Positions 29,570 to 38,807 of a DNA stretch of 64,000 nucleotides are shown piece after piece (positions within the stretch are counted from its first letter, which is position 1; each line of letters begins with the position of its first letter). The DNA comes from Neorhizobium sp. UBA3556. Its GTDB lineage: Bacteria > Pseudomonadota > Alphaproteobacteria > Rhizobiales > Rhizobiaceae. Location: positions 186,001 through 250,000 of the forward strand of contig DFNX01000010.1 in assembly GCA_002376235.1 (NCBI GenBank). The letters run 5' to 3'. Position numbers and translations under genes: made by a program. The notes beneath the pieces were generated by a model. The model saw only the letters and a list, made by a program, of their open reading frames with translations, searched no databases and was not told the DNA's origin.

Positions 29570-31303
29570 ATGACCACGATCTTCGAGACTTCTGTTCAAC
29601 GCACTCTTGAAACTCTGGTCTCCGGTGCCAAGCCCGGCCTGTTATTCGAGGCCTGGACTTTTGACGATACAAAAAGCCGCCGCGCTGCCGAGCAGGCGCT
29701 GAAGGAAAAGGGCATCACCGCCCGCATCCGCAGCGCCTACAAGCCGCTTCTCTTCACCTTCCTCGAAGAGATCGACCTTGCCGGCGTGACGGCCATCGAA
29801 GTGCGTTACCCGGTGCACGCCAATGCCCCGGCCAACCGTTTTCGCCTGGAAGCCTATCCGCTGGCATCGCTTGTGGGCGACGCGAAGATCGATTTTGTGC
29901 CGCGTGAAGACGAAGGTTTTTTCTACGACGTGGCGCTGACACGTAACGGCCAGACGGAAACGCTCAAAATTCTCGTCCCGAACCGCGTGCACGAGGATGT
30001 CGTCGGCGAGACCAATGTGTCGCCGACCGGTTGGTACCGCGCCGAAGGCGATGTGAACGGCGAGCGTCTGGAAACCGATTACGAACGCCTGTTCCACGGC
30101 GCCATCGAGGCGATTGCCGGTCATGAATGGGGTTCGACCGAACCCTATTTCGAAGAACTCAACATCCGCGTTTCGCACCCGGCCGAAGACATGGATCTGC
30201 CGGTCGGCGACGAAGTGGTGAGCCTGCGCGAAGCCCTGCACGAAGATTTCTACTTCTCGTTGCTCGAGTTCTTTCAGAAGAAATCCGGTCGTCCGCTCGG
30301 CGACCGGGGCCTGAAACCCGGCCAGATCGTGCCGGAAATCGTTCAGAGCAACGGCGAGATCAACATCCGCGTCGAAACCCGCCCGCTTTCCACCGGCTTT
30401 CTCGATGGCAAGGATCAGGCAATCGACACGGCAACCGAACCGCCGGCAGCTTCGCAGATGGCTGAGCTGCTGGCAGAAATCCGCGGCGAAGCATTCACTG
30501 CCACGTCCCGTTCAGGCCGCACCGTCTCTGCTCATTACGTCAAGGGCAGCGACGCAGCAGTCATGATCAGTGGCGGCCAGCATCCGAACGAGACCACGGC
30601 CATTGTCGGTGCCATCCGCGCAGCGCGCGTGCTCAAGGCACGCGCCAACGCCCATTTCACCATCTCGCCACTGGAAAACCCCGATGGTTACGCGCTTCAC
30701 CAGCGCCTGCGTGTCGACAATCCGCGCCACATGCACCACGCCGCCCGTTACACCGCACTGGGTGACGACCTCGAATACCGCACGCGCGAAAATGCCGCCG
30801 AGCACCTGAACGAAAAGGCCATCCGCTTTCAGGCACAGGAATTGTGCGGCGCAAAGCTGCATGTGAACCTGCACGGCTACCCTTCGCATGAATGGACGCG
30901 GCCGCTTTCCGGTTACGTGCCGCGCAATTTCGCCATGTGGACGCTGCCCAAGGGCTTTTTCCTCGTCATGCGCCATCATGCCGACTGGACGCAGCAGGCG
31001 GAAGCCATGTTGGACCATGTGACGCGCCATCTCGGCACCATTCCGGGTCTTCTCGAGTACAATGACCGCCAGATTGCGCTTTACGAAATCCATGCTGGCG
31101 AAACAGGTTTCCGCATCATCAACGGCTTCCCGTGCCTGTCATCGATCGACGATCGCCACACCGTGCCGTTGACGCTGATTACGGAATACCCTGACGAAAC
31201 CATCTACGGCGATGACTTCATCAGGGGCCACACAGCGCAGATGGAAACGGTGATCTCGGCCTATGAGGCTTGGCAGTTGATGCAGGCAAAAGCTTCGGCC
31301 TGA
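29570..31303 (+). CDS. M14 family zinc carboxypeptidase-like protein with long N-terminal region
   Basis: About 577 residues. The C-terminal half is an M14 zinc carboxypeptidase domain. HPNE (His338, Glu341) supplies the HxxE ligands, a His at about 431 or 435 in KLHVNLHGYP is the third ligand, and TEYPDE holds a candidate catalytic Glu. The N-terminal ~300 residues have no recognised motif. No signal peptide is seen, so it should act in the cytosol on the imported compound. The frame is open upstream, but the ATG at 29570 (MTTIFETSVQ) has AAGG before it and follows the permease stop. It is the last gene before a terminator. Confidence 0.82.
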   Translation: MTTIFETSVQRTLETLVSGAKPGLLFEAWTFDDTKSRRAAEQALKEKGITARIRSAYKPLLFTFLEEIDLAGVTAIEVRYPVHANAPANRFRLEAYPLASLVGDAKIDFVPREDEGFFYDVALTRNGQTETLKILVPNRVHEDVVGETNVSPTGWYRAEGDVNGERLETDYERLFHGAIEAIAGHEWGSTEPYFEELNIRVSHPAEDMDLPVGDEVVSLREALHEDFYFSLLEFFQKKSGRPLGDRGLKPGQIVPEIVQSNGEINIRVETRPLSTGFLDGKDQAIDTATEPPAASQMAELLAEIRGEAFTATSRSGRTVSAHYVKGSDAAVMISGGQHPNETTAIVGAIRAARVLKARANAHFTISPLENPDGYALHQRLRVDNPRHMHHAARYTALGDDLEYRTRENAAEHLNEKAIRFQAQELCGAKLHVNLHGYPSHEWTRPLSGYVPRNFAMWTLPKGFFLVMRHHADWTQQAEAMLDHVTRHLGTIPGLLEYNDRQIALYEIHAGETGFRIINGFPCLSSIDDRHTVPLTLITEYPDETIYGDDFIRGHTAQMETVISAYEAWQLMQAKASA

Positions 31304-31309
31304 CAAGGT

Positions 31310-31345
31310 GGACAGGAGGCTTAGCGACTTCCTGTCCCTTTTATT
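31310..31345 (+). terminator. rho-independent terminator after cassette B
   Basis: GGACAGGA pairs with TCCTGTCC around a 12-nt loop and is followed by CTTTTATT. It begins 7 bp after the M14 stop. It lies between convergent operons, and the A-rich other side could also let it act on the minus-strand M24 transcript. Confidence 0.75.
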
Positions 31346-31363
31346 CTCGCGGAGCGGTCGGCT

Positions 31364-32485
31364 TTAGCTTGCGCGCATAATTGCGCGCGGGCTTTTCGTC
31401 AGCCGAATGCCACCGTTCTTGCCGACAACCACCGTCTCGCTGAAACCGAGGCCTTTTGCCGTCGCATAGAGATGGAACACCATACCTTCTTCCAGCAGCC
31501 AGTCTGATGTCGGCAGGAAGACGCCGGAAAAATCGCTGGTGCGTGGAGTGCGGGTATAAAGCCCGAGCGTATAGGCCGTGACATTTTCGTAAACCGGACG
31601 AAGCCCCGCATCGAGCGAACCCTGCCGCATGATCGCATCGACATCGCGCGCAATCGCACCCGGTTTCATCGCGGCGATCTGCAGGTCCTGCAGTTCGATC
31701 AGCTTCTCCGCAGTCGCGACAAGTTCCGCCGACGGAGCGCCGACCACGATCGGCCGCATCATTCGTGCGCCGTAATTGCCGACGCGCGGGATGAGTTCGA
31801 CATGCAGCACATCGCCCTCTTCGATCGCCTCGGTCTTGAACACGCCATGCAGAAACTCATGGCTGCCGGACGCCTTGACCACCGGGCCAACCTCGCCGGT
31901 ATCTGCCCCTTCGCGCAGGAAGACGCCCGATGCAATAGCGGCCGCATCGCGCGTCGTCATGTCCGGCCGGGCCTGCCTGGCAATCTCCGCCATCGCCTTG
32001 TCGGCAATCGCGGAAGCCTCTGCCAATACGGCAATTTCTTCCTCTGATTTCACCCAGCGCAGGCTGTCACTTAAACCCGGCATCGGCACGAAAGTCGCGT
32101 CCTGCAGAAGCGCCTGCAGCCGCATGAAAGTGGCAGCGCTCATGCTGTAGGAATTGGTATCGAGCCCGATCCGCGCCTTTCCGAACCCGTGAGCGCGGAT
32201 GCTTGTCGCCACTGCCGCCTGCGCTTCGTCGGTATCTGCAAAGCCGACGACATCGGTGATCCAGCTCTTTTCCCGGCACGGCGCTTCGTCGAGTACACGC
32301 AAACAGAACCAGGCTTCACCCTCGCGCGGCAGAAACGCCGCGCGATACATGGTTTCGGAGACGGTATAGCCCGTCAGCCATGCCAGCAACTCGCCGCTGT
32401 CGGCAAGCAGCAGATCGGCGCCAGAAGACGCCATGGCCTCCCGGGCGAGAGTGATGCGACGATCATATTCCGCCCGGGAAAACAT
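31364..32485 (-). CDS. M24 (pita-bread) family protein with degenerate metal site, cassette C
   Basis: A 373-residue protein with a creatinase/prolidase N-domain and a C-terminal pita-bread domain. His213 in FLHGVF is kept and corresponds to the proton-shuttling His of the family. By eye the usual metal ligands are mostly lost: the two Asp positions are Glu230 and Ala240, the ligand His region reads AYTLGL, and the first ligand Glu region reads MVFHLY. Only the last Glu (about 350, SETVVV) remains. This resembles metal-independent creatinase-like hydrolases more than aminopeptidase P. It starts 1 bp after the M20 stop and is the last gene of the cassette C operon. Confidence 0.83.
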   Translation of the reverse strand: MFSRAEYDRRITLAREAMASSGADLLLADSGELLAWLTGYTVSETMYRAAFLPREGEAWFCLRVLDEAPCREKSWITDVVGFADTDEAQAAVATSIRAHGFGKARIGLDTNSYSMSAATFMRLQALLQDATFVPMPGLSDSLRWVKSEEEIAVLAEASAIADKAMAEIARQARPDMTTRDAAAIASGVFLREGADTGEVGPVVKASGSHEFLHGVFKTEAIEEGDVLHVELIPRVGNYGARMMRPIVVGAPSAELVATAEKLIELQDLQIAAMKPGAIARDVDAIMRQGSLDAGLRPVYENVTAYTLGLYTRTPRTSDFSGVFLPTSDWLLEEGMVFHLYATAKGLGFSETVVVGKNGGIRLTKSPRAIMRAS

Positions 32486-32486
32486 C

Positions 32487-33707
32487 CTATGCTACCTCGC
32501 AGATATCGAGAATGGTCAGCATGTAGACGCGGATCATGTCGAGGAAGTCGACAATGTCGACGCGCTCGTCCGGCATGGTGTTATAACGGCCGCCCGGTCC
32601 GCAGACGATGCCTTCCATGCCAAGCTCGTGGTAGAGATGGCCGGCATCGGTGCCATAGAAGCGCGTCGGGGTGATCGCGCCGGTGGGCTGCTTTTCGCCG
32701 CGAACTACTTCGTAAGCAGCGTTGATCGACTTAACGATGCGGCTCTCCGGCGAAACCTCGAAGGGCGGCATCAGCGGACGGCCTTCGATCATATCCGGGA
32801 CGAGCTTGGCTTCGAGGCCGGGGAAGCGGGCTTCGAGAGCGCGCAGTTCCTTTTCGACATCTGCCAGCACGCTTTCCTGTGTCTGGCCCGGGGCATAACG
32901 CAGCGAACCGCGCAGCCGGACGAAATCGGCCACCTGCGGCGGACGCCATTCGGCGAAATCCCGACCAAGCGCGCCGTGAACGACACCGACATGGCCGCGG
33001 TTGATCGAGCGATGCGCGTCGCTCTTGGCGCCACTGAACGTCATTGCATTGATGCGCGGAATGATATCGCAGGCGGCTGCAATCGCATCGACGGATTCTT
33101 CACGCTTCGAAAGATGGCGTGTGTCGCCGGTCAGTTCGATCACATAGCTGAGCGCTGCCGCATGCATGGTGACGGCGACGAGGTCGCTCGGCTCGCTGTT
33201 GATGAAATAGTCGGCCTTCACGCCGCTCCTGATCGCCGCCAGCGTGCCGACACCGCCCTGCAATTCACCGACGACGAAGGTCAGGACCACATCGCCCTTC
33301 AGCTTGACGCCGGCATCGAGCAGCGTCTTCACCGCGCAGAAATAGGCCGCATCGCCGGCCTTCATGTTGGACACGCCGATGCCGTAGATGAACTTGTCAT
33401 CGACAAGGCCGGCATAGGGGTCGACCGTCCAGCCTTCGGTGACCGGGTTGGTGTCGAGATGGCCGTTGAACAGCAGGCTCTTGCCCCCGCCCTCACCTTT
33501 CAGGCGACCGATCGTGTTGAAACGACGGCCTTCGTCAAAGGCCTGAAGCTCGGCCTCGACGCCGATCTTTTCGAGCTCCTTGGCCATCCAGCGGGCGAGA
33601 TCCTTCTCGCCTTCGGTCTCCGAATGGCTCTTGTGCTGGACCATTTTCGACAGGAAATCGAGGCAGGCCTTTTCGTCGATCCGGTCCAACAGGGACTTCG
33701 GGTCCAT
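32487..33707 (-). CDS. M20 family hydrolase with altered metal ligands, cassette C
   Basis: A 406-residue ArgE/DapE/ACY1-fold protein. The first metal motif GHLDT (His83) is intact and Glu162 in NSEPSD is present. The bridging Asp is replaced by Asn104 (GVSNMKAG). The catalytic pair EE reads Glu138-Leu139. The final ligand His before PDE is Thr377. The catalytic mode may therefore differ from classical di-zinc deacylases. The start at 33707 is chosen because AGGAG lies at good spacing; ATGs at 33713 and 33746 are also in frame. It is between the importer ATPase and the M24 gene. Confidence 0.82.
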   Translation of the reverse strand: MDPKSLLDRIDEKACLDFLSKMVQHKSHSETEGEKDLARWMAKELEKIGVEAELQAFDEGRRFNTIGRLKGEGGGKSLLFNGHLDTNPVTEGWTVDPYAGLVDDKFIYGIGVSNMKAGDAAYFCAVKTLLDAGVKLKGDVVLTFVVGELQGGVGTLAAIRSGVKADYFINSEPSDLVAVTMHAAALSYVIELTGDTRHLSKREESVDAIAAACDIIPRINAMTFSGAKSDAHRSINRGHVGVVHGALGRDFAEWRPPQVADFVRLRGSLRYAPGQTQESVLADVEKELRALEARFPGLEAKLVPDMIEGRPLMPPFEVSPESRIVKSINAAYEVVRGEKQPTGAITPTRFYGTDAGHLYHELGMEGIVCGPGGRYNTMPDERVDIVDFLDMIRVYMLTILDICEVA

Positions 33708-33742
33708 TGTCATGCTCCTTGATGCAGTATCACTGGTATTGG

Positions 33743-35386
33743 TCATTGAAATTGGGCAGCGGCGCGCGGCACCGCCTCGATCAGCCGGCGGGTATAGTCT
33801 GCCCGATCAGGGCTATCGATCTCATCTGCCTTCACCACCTCGATCAGGTCGCCGCGATACATGACGGCGATCCGGTGAGCGATCTGGCGGATCAGGTTGA
33901 GATCGTGGGTGATGAACAGATAGGCGGTGCCGCTCGCCTTCTGCAGTTCAAGCAGCAGCTCCACCACGGAGGCCTGAACCGATACATCCAGCGCCGAGGT
34001 GATCTCGTCGCAGATGACCAGCTTCGGCTTCGAGGCAAAGGCCCGGGCAATCGCCACACGCTGCTTCTCGCCGCCTGAAAGCTGGTGCGGATAACGGTTG
34101 GCATGGGTGCGCGGCAGGCGCACCTGTTCCAGCATGTCGCCGACCTGCTTTTCCAGATCGCTCCCATCCCCGAACAGCTTCAGTGGCCGCGAGAGGATCT
34201 CAAAAATCTTCTGGCGCGGATTGAGTGATGCATCCGGGTGCTGGAAGATGATCTGCACATCCTTGCGATAGGCATTGTCCATATCGCCGAGATTGCGGAT
34301 CTCGCGCCCGTCGAACCAGATTTTTCCCTCGAACCGGTTGAGCCCGGTCATCGCCTTGGCAAGCGTCGACTTGCCCGATCCGCTCTCGCCGACAATGCCG
34401 AGGATCTCACCCGGATTGACGCTGAGGCTGATCGCATTGTTGCCGGTTACCCGCTCGGTCTTCTTGCCGGTCAATGCGGCGAGGAACGACTTGCGGCCGA
34501 AATGCACGCTGACATTCTCGACTTTCACCAGCGGCTTTTCGACAGCCGCCACTTCATCCTTCACCAGCCGATGCGCCGGATCGGGAACCGCGGCGATCAG
34601 TTCCTTCGTGTAGTCCTGCTGCGGATTGGTGAAGATCTCGCGGACCGTGCCTTGCTCGACGATATCGCCACGCTTGATCACGGCCACACGGCTTGCCGTG
34701 CGGGCAACCAGCGCCAGATCGTGTGAGATATAAAGCGAGGCGACACCGGTCTCGGCCTGCAGTTCGACGAAAAGGTCAAGAATCTGGCGCGAGGTGATCA
34801 CGTCGAGCGCCGTGGTCGGCTCATCAAAGATGATGCACTCCGGGTTGCAGGCGAAGGCGGAGGCGATGACGACACGCTGCTTTTCGCCGCCGGAGACTTC
34901 ATGCGGCATGCGGTGCATCATCTGCGCCGGCGTCTTCAGCCCCACATGGGCGAGCCGTTCCTCGCCTTCCTTCCAGGCCTGCTGGCGGGAGAGGCCGCGG
35001 TGGCGGATGAGAACTTCGGCAAGCTGCGTCCCGAGCGACAGCGTCGGGTTGAGCGAGGTCGACGGGTCCTGGAACACCATGCTGATGCGCCGGCCGCGAA
35101 TGGCCTCCATCTGCCGCTCTGATTTGTCCAGCAGGTTGTCGCCGCCGAGCAGGATGCGTCCGCCCGGCTCGCGAGCATTTTTCGGGAGATACCGCATGAT
35201 CGACCATGCAAGCGATGTCTTGCCCGAGCCGCTTTCACCGACGAGGCCAAGGATTTCGCCGCGATGGATGGCGAGATCGACGGTCTTCAGCGCGTGAAAC
35301 GTGCCGTTGGCAGTCTCGTAGTCCAGCGAGTAGTTGTCGATAGAGAGGACGGGCTTGTTTTCGGTATCGGTCATGTCTGTCTTCAT
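33743..35386 (-). CDS. dipeptide-type ABC importer ATPase, two fused nucleotide-binding domains, cassette C
   Basis: 547 residues with two ATPase domains. The first has Walker A GESGSGKTS (about 50-58), signature VSGGEKQR and CIIFDEPTTALD. The second has Walker A GESGSGKST (about 331-339), signature LSGGEKQR and LVICDEITSALD. Peptide-type C-terminal tails DYTKELIAAVPDP and DYTRRLIEAVP are present. The ATG at 35386 is chosen with GAGGGG upstream; a second in-frame ATG lies at 35374. It follows the DppC-like gene by 13 bp and energises the cassette C importer. Confidence 0.92.
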   Translation of the reverse strand: MKTDMTDTENKPVLSIDNYSLDYETANGTFHALKTVDLAIHRGEILGLVGESGSGKTSLAWSIMRYLPKNAREPGGRILLGGDNLLDKSERQMEAIRGRRISMVFQDPSTSLNPTLSLGTQLAEVLIRHRGLSRQQAWKEGEERLAHVGLKTPAQMMHRMPHEVSGGEKQRVVIASAFACNPECIIFDEPTTALDVITSRQILDLFVELQAETGVASLYISHDLALVARTASRVAVIKRGDIVEQGTVREIFTNPQQDYTKELIAAVPDPAHRLVKDEVAAVEKPLVKVENVSVHFGRKSFLAALTGKKTERVTGNNAISLSVNPGEILGIVGESGSGKSTLAKAMTGLNRFEGKIWFDGREIRNLGDMDNAYRKDVQIIFQHPDASLNPRQKIFEILSRPLKLFGDGSDLEKQVGDMLEQVRLPRTHANRYPHQLSGGEKQRVAIARAFASKPKLVICDEITSALDVSVQASVVELLLELQKASGTAYLFITHDLNLIRQIAHRIAVMYRGDLIEVVKADEIDSPDRADYTRRLIEAVPRAAAQFQ

Positions 35387-35399
35387 GATGGGTATCCCC

Positions 35400-36224
35400 T
35401 CAGGTCCGCGGATTGAGGGCATCGCGGAGACCGTCGCCCAGAAGGTTGAAACCGACAGCAACGATTGCGATCGCCACGCTCGGCCAGATCAGGATGCCGG
35501 CCGAAAGGTGCATGTAACGGCGTGCCTCCGAGACCATCAGGCCCCATTCGGCTGCCGGCGGTTGCGCGCCGAGGCCGAGGAAGGAGAGCGTCGCAAACAG
35601 CATCACGGCAAACGACACACGAATGGTCATTTCGACGATGATCGGCGCAATCACGTTCGGCAGCATCTCGCGGCGGATGATGTAGGAAGAGCTTTCGCCA
35701 CGGGCGATCGCAGCATTCACATAGTCCTGCTTGCGTACCGACAGCGCCACGCTTCGGGTGATACGGGCCATGCCCGGCGCGAATGCGATGGCGACAGCAA
35801 CCAGGGCATTGATCGTGCTGGAGCCAAGAAGATTGACCACGAGAAGCGCGAAAAGCAGGCTCGGGATCGACATGACGGCATCGATGGTGCGCATGATCAG
35901 CTCGTCGGCGCGGCCGCCGAGAAAGGCGGACGCGGTGCCGATCAGTGCGCCGATCAGTGTGCCGGCAATGGTCGCCAAAACCGCCATGACGACGGTGGCG
36001 CGGGCGCCGATCAGAAGGCGACTGAAGATATCACGGCCATATTGGTCGGTGCCGAGCCAGTACATCATGCTCGGTCCCTTGTAGCGGGCAAGCGGCCACA
36101 GCTTTTCCGGATCGTAGGGAGCAACCATCGGGCCGAACACGACGATCGCAAGAACCAGCACCACGAGGAAAGTACCGATCGCGCCCTGAGGCGTCTTGAG
36201 AAGACGTTTCACGAACTCAGTCAT
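35400..36224 (-). CDS. dipeptide-type ABC permease (DppC-like), cassette C
   Basis: A 274-residue permease starting MTEFVKRLLKTPQGAIGTF. The DppC motif YWLGTDQYGRDIFSRLLIGA follows helix 1, the docking loop is NAAIARGESSSYIIRREMLP, and the family C-terminal FLGLGAQPPAAEWGLMVSEA is present. The start at 36224 overlaps the end of the DppB-like gene by 8 bp, so the two are translationally coupled. An upstream in-frame ATG at 36251 lies inside the neighbour and is not needed. Confidence 0.92.
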   Translation of the reverse strand: MTEFVKRLLKTPQGAIGTFLVVLVLAIVVFGPMVAPYDPEKLWPLARYKGPSMMYWLGTDQYGRDIFSRLLIGARATVVMAVLATIAGTLIGALIGTASAFLGGRADELIMRTIDAVMSIPSLLFALLVVNLLGSSTINALVAVAIAFAPGMARITRSVALSVRKQDYVNAAIARGESSSYIIRREMLPNVIAPIIVEMTIRVSFAVMLFATLSFLGLGAQPPAAEWGLMVSEARRYMHLSAGILIWPSVAIAIVAVGFNLLGDGLRDALNPRT

Positions 36225-37164
36225 ACTGGATCCTCTTGTCGAGCCAGGCATAGAGGATGTCGGCGATGAAATTGACGATGGAGTAGGTGGCGGCCATGAT
36301 CAGCACGCCGGCCTGAATGGCAGGAAGGTCGCGCGCCTGGATGGCAACGATCAGCTGACGGCCGATGCCGGGAATGGCGAAGATTTCTTCCACGACGATG
36401 ACGCCGCCGAGCAGATAACCGACATCGAGCGCGACGATGGTGATGGTCGGCAGCAGCGCATTGCGCAGCGCGTGGTGGCGCAGCACGTGACCACGCGACA
36501 GGCCTTTCAGCCTTGCTGCGCGTATATAGTCCGTATGCAGCACGTCGACGAGTTCGGAGCGCACCATGCGGGACACATGGGCGATCAGGATGATCGAGAT
36601 GACGCAGACCGGCAGCACCAGATGCGCGAGACCGCCGAAAAAATCTTCCGTCAGCGGCACGTAACCGGTCGGCGGCAGCCATTTCATCCAGTCGGCGAAG
36701 AGAAGAACGGCGATCGTCGCCGTGACGAATTCGGGCAGCGCCACGCCGGCATAGGAAATCAGGCTCACCACCATGTCGGCAATCTTGCCGCGACGGATGG
36801 CGGCAATGATGCCGAGCGGGATTGCGAGGATAAGCATCAGGCCGATCGAGAAGAATGCTAGAATGAGGGAACGTCCCAGCGCCTCGAACATCGCAGGGCC
36901 GACAGGCTGGCCAGTGCGCAGCGAGGTGCCGAGATCACCCTGGACGACATGCCAGAGCCAGGTCGCATATTGCTGCCAGATCGGCTGATCGAGACCCATC
37001 GTCTGGCGCAGCGCATCGAGCGCTTCCGGCGTGGCGTTTTCGCCCAGCATCATCACCGCCGCGTCGGCGGGCAGGATCTGGGTAATGGCAAAGACGATCA
37101 GCGACACGACAAGAAGCGTGTAGACGATCATAACCAGCCGCTTGGCTATGTAGTTCGGAGACAG
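36217..37164 (-). CDS. dipeptide-type ABC permease (DppB-like), cassette C, probable CTG start
   Basis: A DppB-type permease with the usual six helices, the LPADAAVMMLGENATPEALD periplasmic segment and the docking loop AARLKGLSRGHVLRHHALRN. The first in-frame ATG (37131) has no ribosome site and cuts off the usual N-terminal sequence. Eleven codons upstream, a CTG at 37164 gives MSPNYIAKRLVMIVYTLL, the normal start of this family. An AAGGA lies 8 nt before it, and an in-frame TGA bounds the frame just upstream. I therefore propose CTG initiation, giving 315 residues; the conservative alternative is 36217-37131. Confidence 0.85.
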   Translation of the reverse strand: MSPNYIAKRLVMIVYTLLVVSLIVFAITQILPADAAVMMLGENATPEALDALRQTMGLDQPIWQQYATWLWHVVQGDLGTSLRTGQPVGPAMFEALGRSLILAFFSIGLMLILAIPLGIIAAIRRGKIADMVVSLISYAGVALPEFVTATIAVLLFADWMKWLPPTGYVPLTEDFFGGLAHLVLPVCVISIILIAHVSRMVRSELVDVLHTDYIRAARLKGLSRGHVLRHHALRNALLPTITIVALDVGYLLGGVIVVEEIFAIPGIGRQLIVAIQARDLPAIQAGVLIMAATYSIVNFIADILYAWLDKRIQYD

Positions 37165-37187
37165 GGGCGTGTTCCTTGGTCAAGAGG

Positions 37188-37212
37188 GCCGGACGCCATC
37201 GAGGCGCCCGGC
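37188..37212 (-). promoter_or_regulatory. intercistronic stem-loop after binding-protein gene, cassette C
   Basis: On the minus strand GCCGGGCGCC, loop TCGAT, GGCGTCCGGC form a 10-bp stem with one G-U pair. It begins 20 bp after the binding-protein stop and sits just before the ribosome site of the DppB-like gene. No T-run follows. It occupies the same position as the stem-loops of the other four cassettes. Confidence 0.7.
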
Positions 37213-37232
37213 GATATTGGCGGTCGGATGGA

Positions 37233-38783
37233 TCAGCCGCGCTTCGGTGCCTTGTCGGAAAGCGAAGCGTAGTCGAGGCGGTAGACGGATGCGCGCGGAT
37301 GGGCTTCGAACCCTTCGACCCAGCTGCGCTTGGCGGCCAGAACGTCGAAGAAGGACGGGATGATCGAGGGAACGTCCTCGTTCATGATTTCCTGTGCCTT
37401 GGTGTAAAGCTCGGTGCGCTTGGCTTCGTCGGTCGTGCCGCGGGCTTCGTTGACCAGCGCATCGAAAGCCTTGTTGTTCCAGCGCGTCTCGTTCCAGGCT
37501 GCATCGGACGTGTAGAGCAGCTTGAAGATGCCGTCCGGCGTCGGCTGCATGTTGTAGAAGCCGACATAGAACGAGCCCTTCTTCCAGACCTGTTCCAGAT
37601 AGGTCGCATGCGGCATGGTCTGGACATTGATGGTGATGCCCGCTTCCTTCGCCATTTCGCGCAGTGCAACGGCAAGCTGGGTACGCACGGCCGGACGGTC
37701 GGAGGCGATCAGGGTCGCTTCCAGTCCGTTCGGGAAACCGGCTTCGGCGAGAAGCTTCTTGGCTTCCTCGATATTCGCCTCGCGCTGCTTCACCTGGCTA
37801 AAGAACTGGTAGGAGGGGTTGAGCGGCGTGTCGTTGCCGATCGTGCCGAAACCTTCGGTGACGAAACCGACCATGGCTTCGCGGTCGACGGTGAGCGCGA
37901 TGGCGCGGCGGACGCGCGGATCGTTGAACGGTGCGGTATCGCAACCGAAGTTGATGTTGCAGAACTGGCCGGACGGCGTGCGCAGCGTGTCGATGCCGTC
38001 CGTGCCGTCGATGCGCAGGAATTCGGTCGGCTGAATGGTCGAGATGATATCGATATTGCCGGAAATCAGTGCCGAACCTTCAGCCGAGATATCCGGGAAG
38101 ACCTGCACTTCGACGCGGTCGAGATAGGGGCGCGCCGGGTCGTAATATTTTTCGTTGCGCTCGACGACGATCAGGCGATCGGGCTCGTAGGAGACGAGCT
38201 TGAACGGGCCGGTGCCGACAGCCTTGGTCGAAAGGCTCTTCAGGTCGCCGGTGGCGATTGACGCCGGGATGATGCGGGCGTTCGGATAGGCGAGTGCGGC
38301 CGGAAGGTCGGCAAAGGAACCGGAGAGCTTGATCAGAACGGTGGTGTCGTCAACGGCGGTAATATCGGAAATCGGGCCGATATTGTTGCGGCCCGGCGAA
38401 GCTGTTGCCGGATCGAGGATGGTCTTCAACGTGACGACGACATCGTTCGCGGTGAAGGCCGAACCGTCATGGAAGGTGACGCCCGCACGCAGCTTGAAAG
38501 TCCATTCGGTCAGCGCGTCATTGGCGCTCCAGCTTTCGGCCAGATCCGGCTCGACCGACATGTCGACCCGCAGGCGCGTCAGGTTCGAGTAGAGCAGTTC
38601 GGTGACGAGATATTCCGGGTTGACGCGGGTCAGGAGCGGATGGATGACGCTTGCCGCCTGGTCGACGGAGATGCGCAGCGTGCCGCCCTTTACGGGCGTG
38701 GCGGTCTGGGCGAAGCCAATCGACGGAGCAGCCATCAGAGCGGCGGTGCCGGCAAGGAAAAATCGGCGTTTCATTTCCAGCAT
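37233..38783 (-). CDS. family 5 solute-binding protein, cassette C
   Basis: A 516-residue periplasmic protein of the DppA/OppA family. The signal peptide starts MLEMKRRFFLAGTAALMAAP with cleavage near SIGFAQ; the twin Arg leaves Tat export possible. Family motifs are KLRAGVTFHDGSAFTANDVV and AVGTGPFKLVSYEPD. AAAGGGA precedes the ATG at 38783; another ATG lies three codons in. The ligand is unknown, but the flanking M20 and M24 hydrolases suggest an N-acylated or amide-linked amino acid derivative. Confidence 0.9.
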   Translation of the reverse strand: MLEMKRRFFLAGTAALMAAPSIGFAQTATPVKGGTLRISVDQAASVIHPLLTRVNPEYLVTELLYSNLTRLRVDMSVEPDLAESWSANDALTEWTFKLRAGVTFHDGSAFTANDVVVTLKTILDPATASPGRNNIGPISDITAVDDTTVLIKLSGSFADLPAALAYPNARIIPASIATGDLKSLSTKAVGTGPFKLVSYEPDRLIVVERNEKYYDPARPYLDRVEVQVFPDISAEGSALISGNIDIISTIQPTEFLRIDGTDGIDTLRTPSGQFCNINFGCDTAPFNDPRVRRAIALTVDREAMVGFVTEGFGTIGNDTPLNPSYQFFSQVKQREANIEEAKKLLAEAGFPNGLEATLIASDRPAVRTQLAVALREMAKEAGITINVQTMPHATYLEQVWKKGSFYVGFYNMQPTPDGIFKLLYTSDAAWNETRWNNKAFDALVNEARGTTDEAKRTELYTKAQEIMNEDVPSIIPSFFDVLAAKRSWVEGFEAHPRASVYRLDYASLSDKAPKRG

Positions 38784-38807
38784 GTCATGTTCCCTTTGAT
38801 TTATGTG

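Noticed and set aside
27787..29577. A 596-codon minus-strand frame opposite the two cassette B permease genes
   Set aside because: A shadow of the permease genes. Its composition is extremely charged (His, Asp, Gln, Arg-rich) and lacks any recognisable domain.
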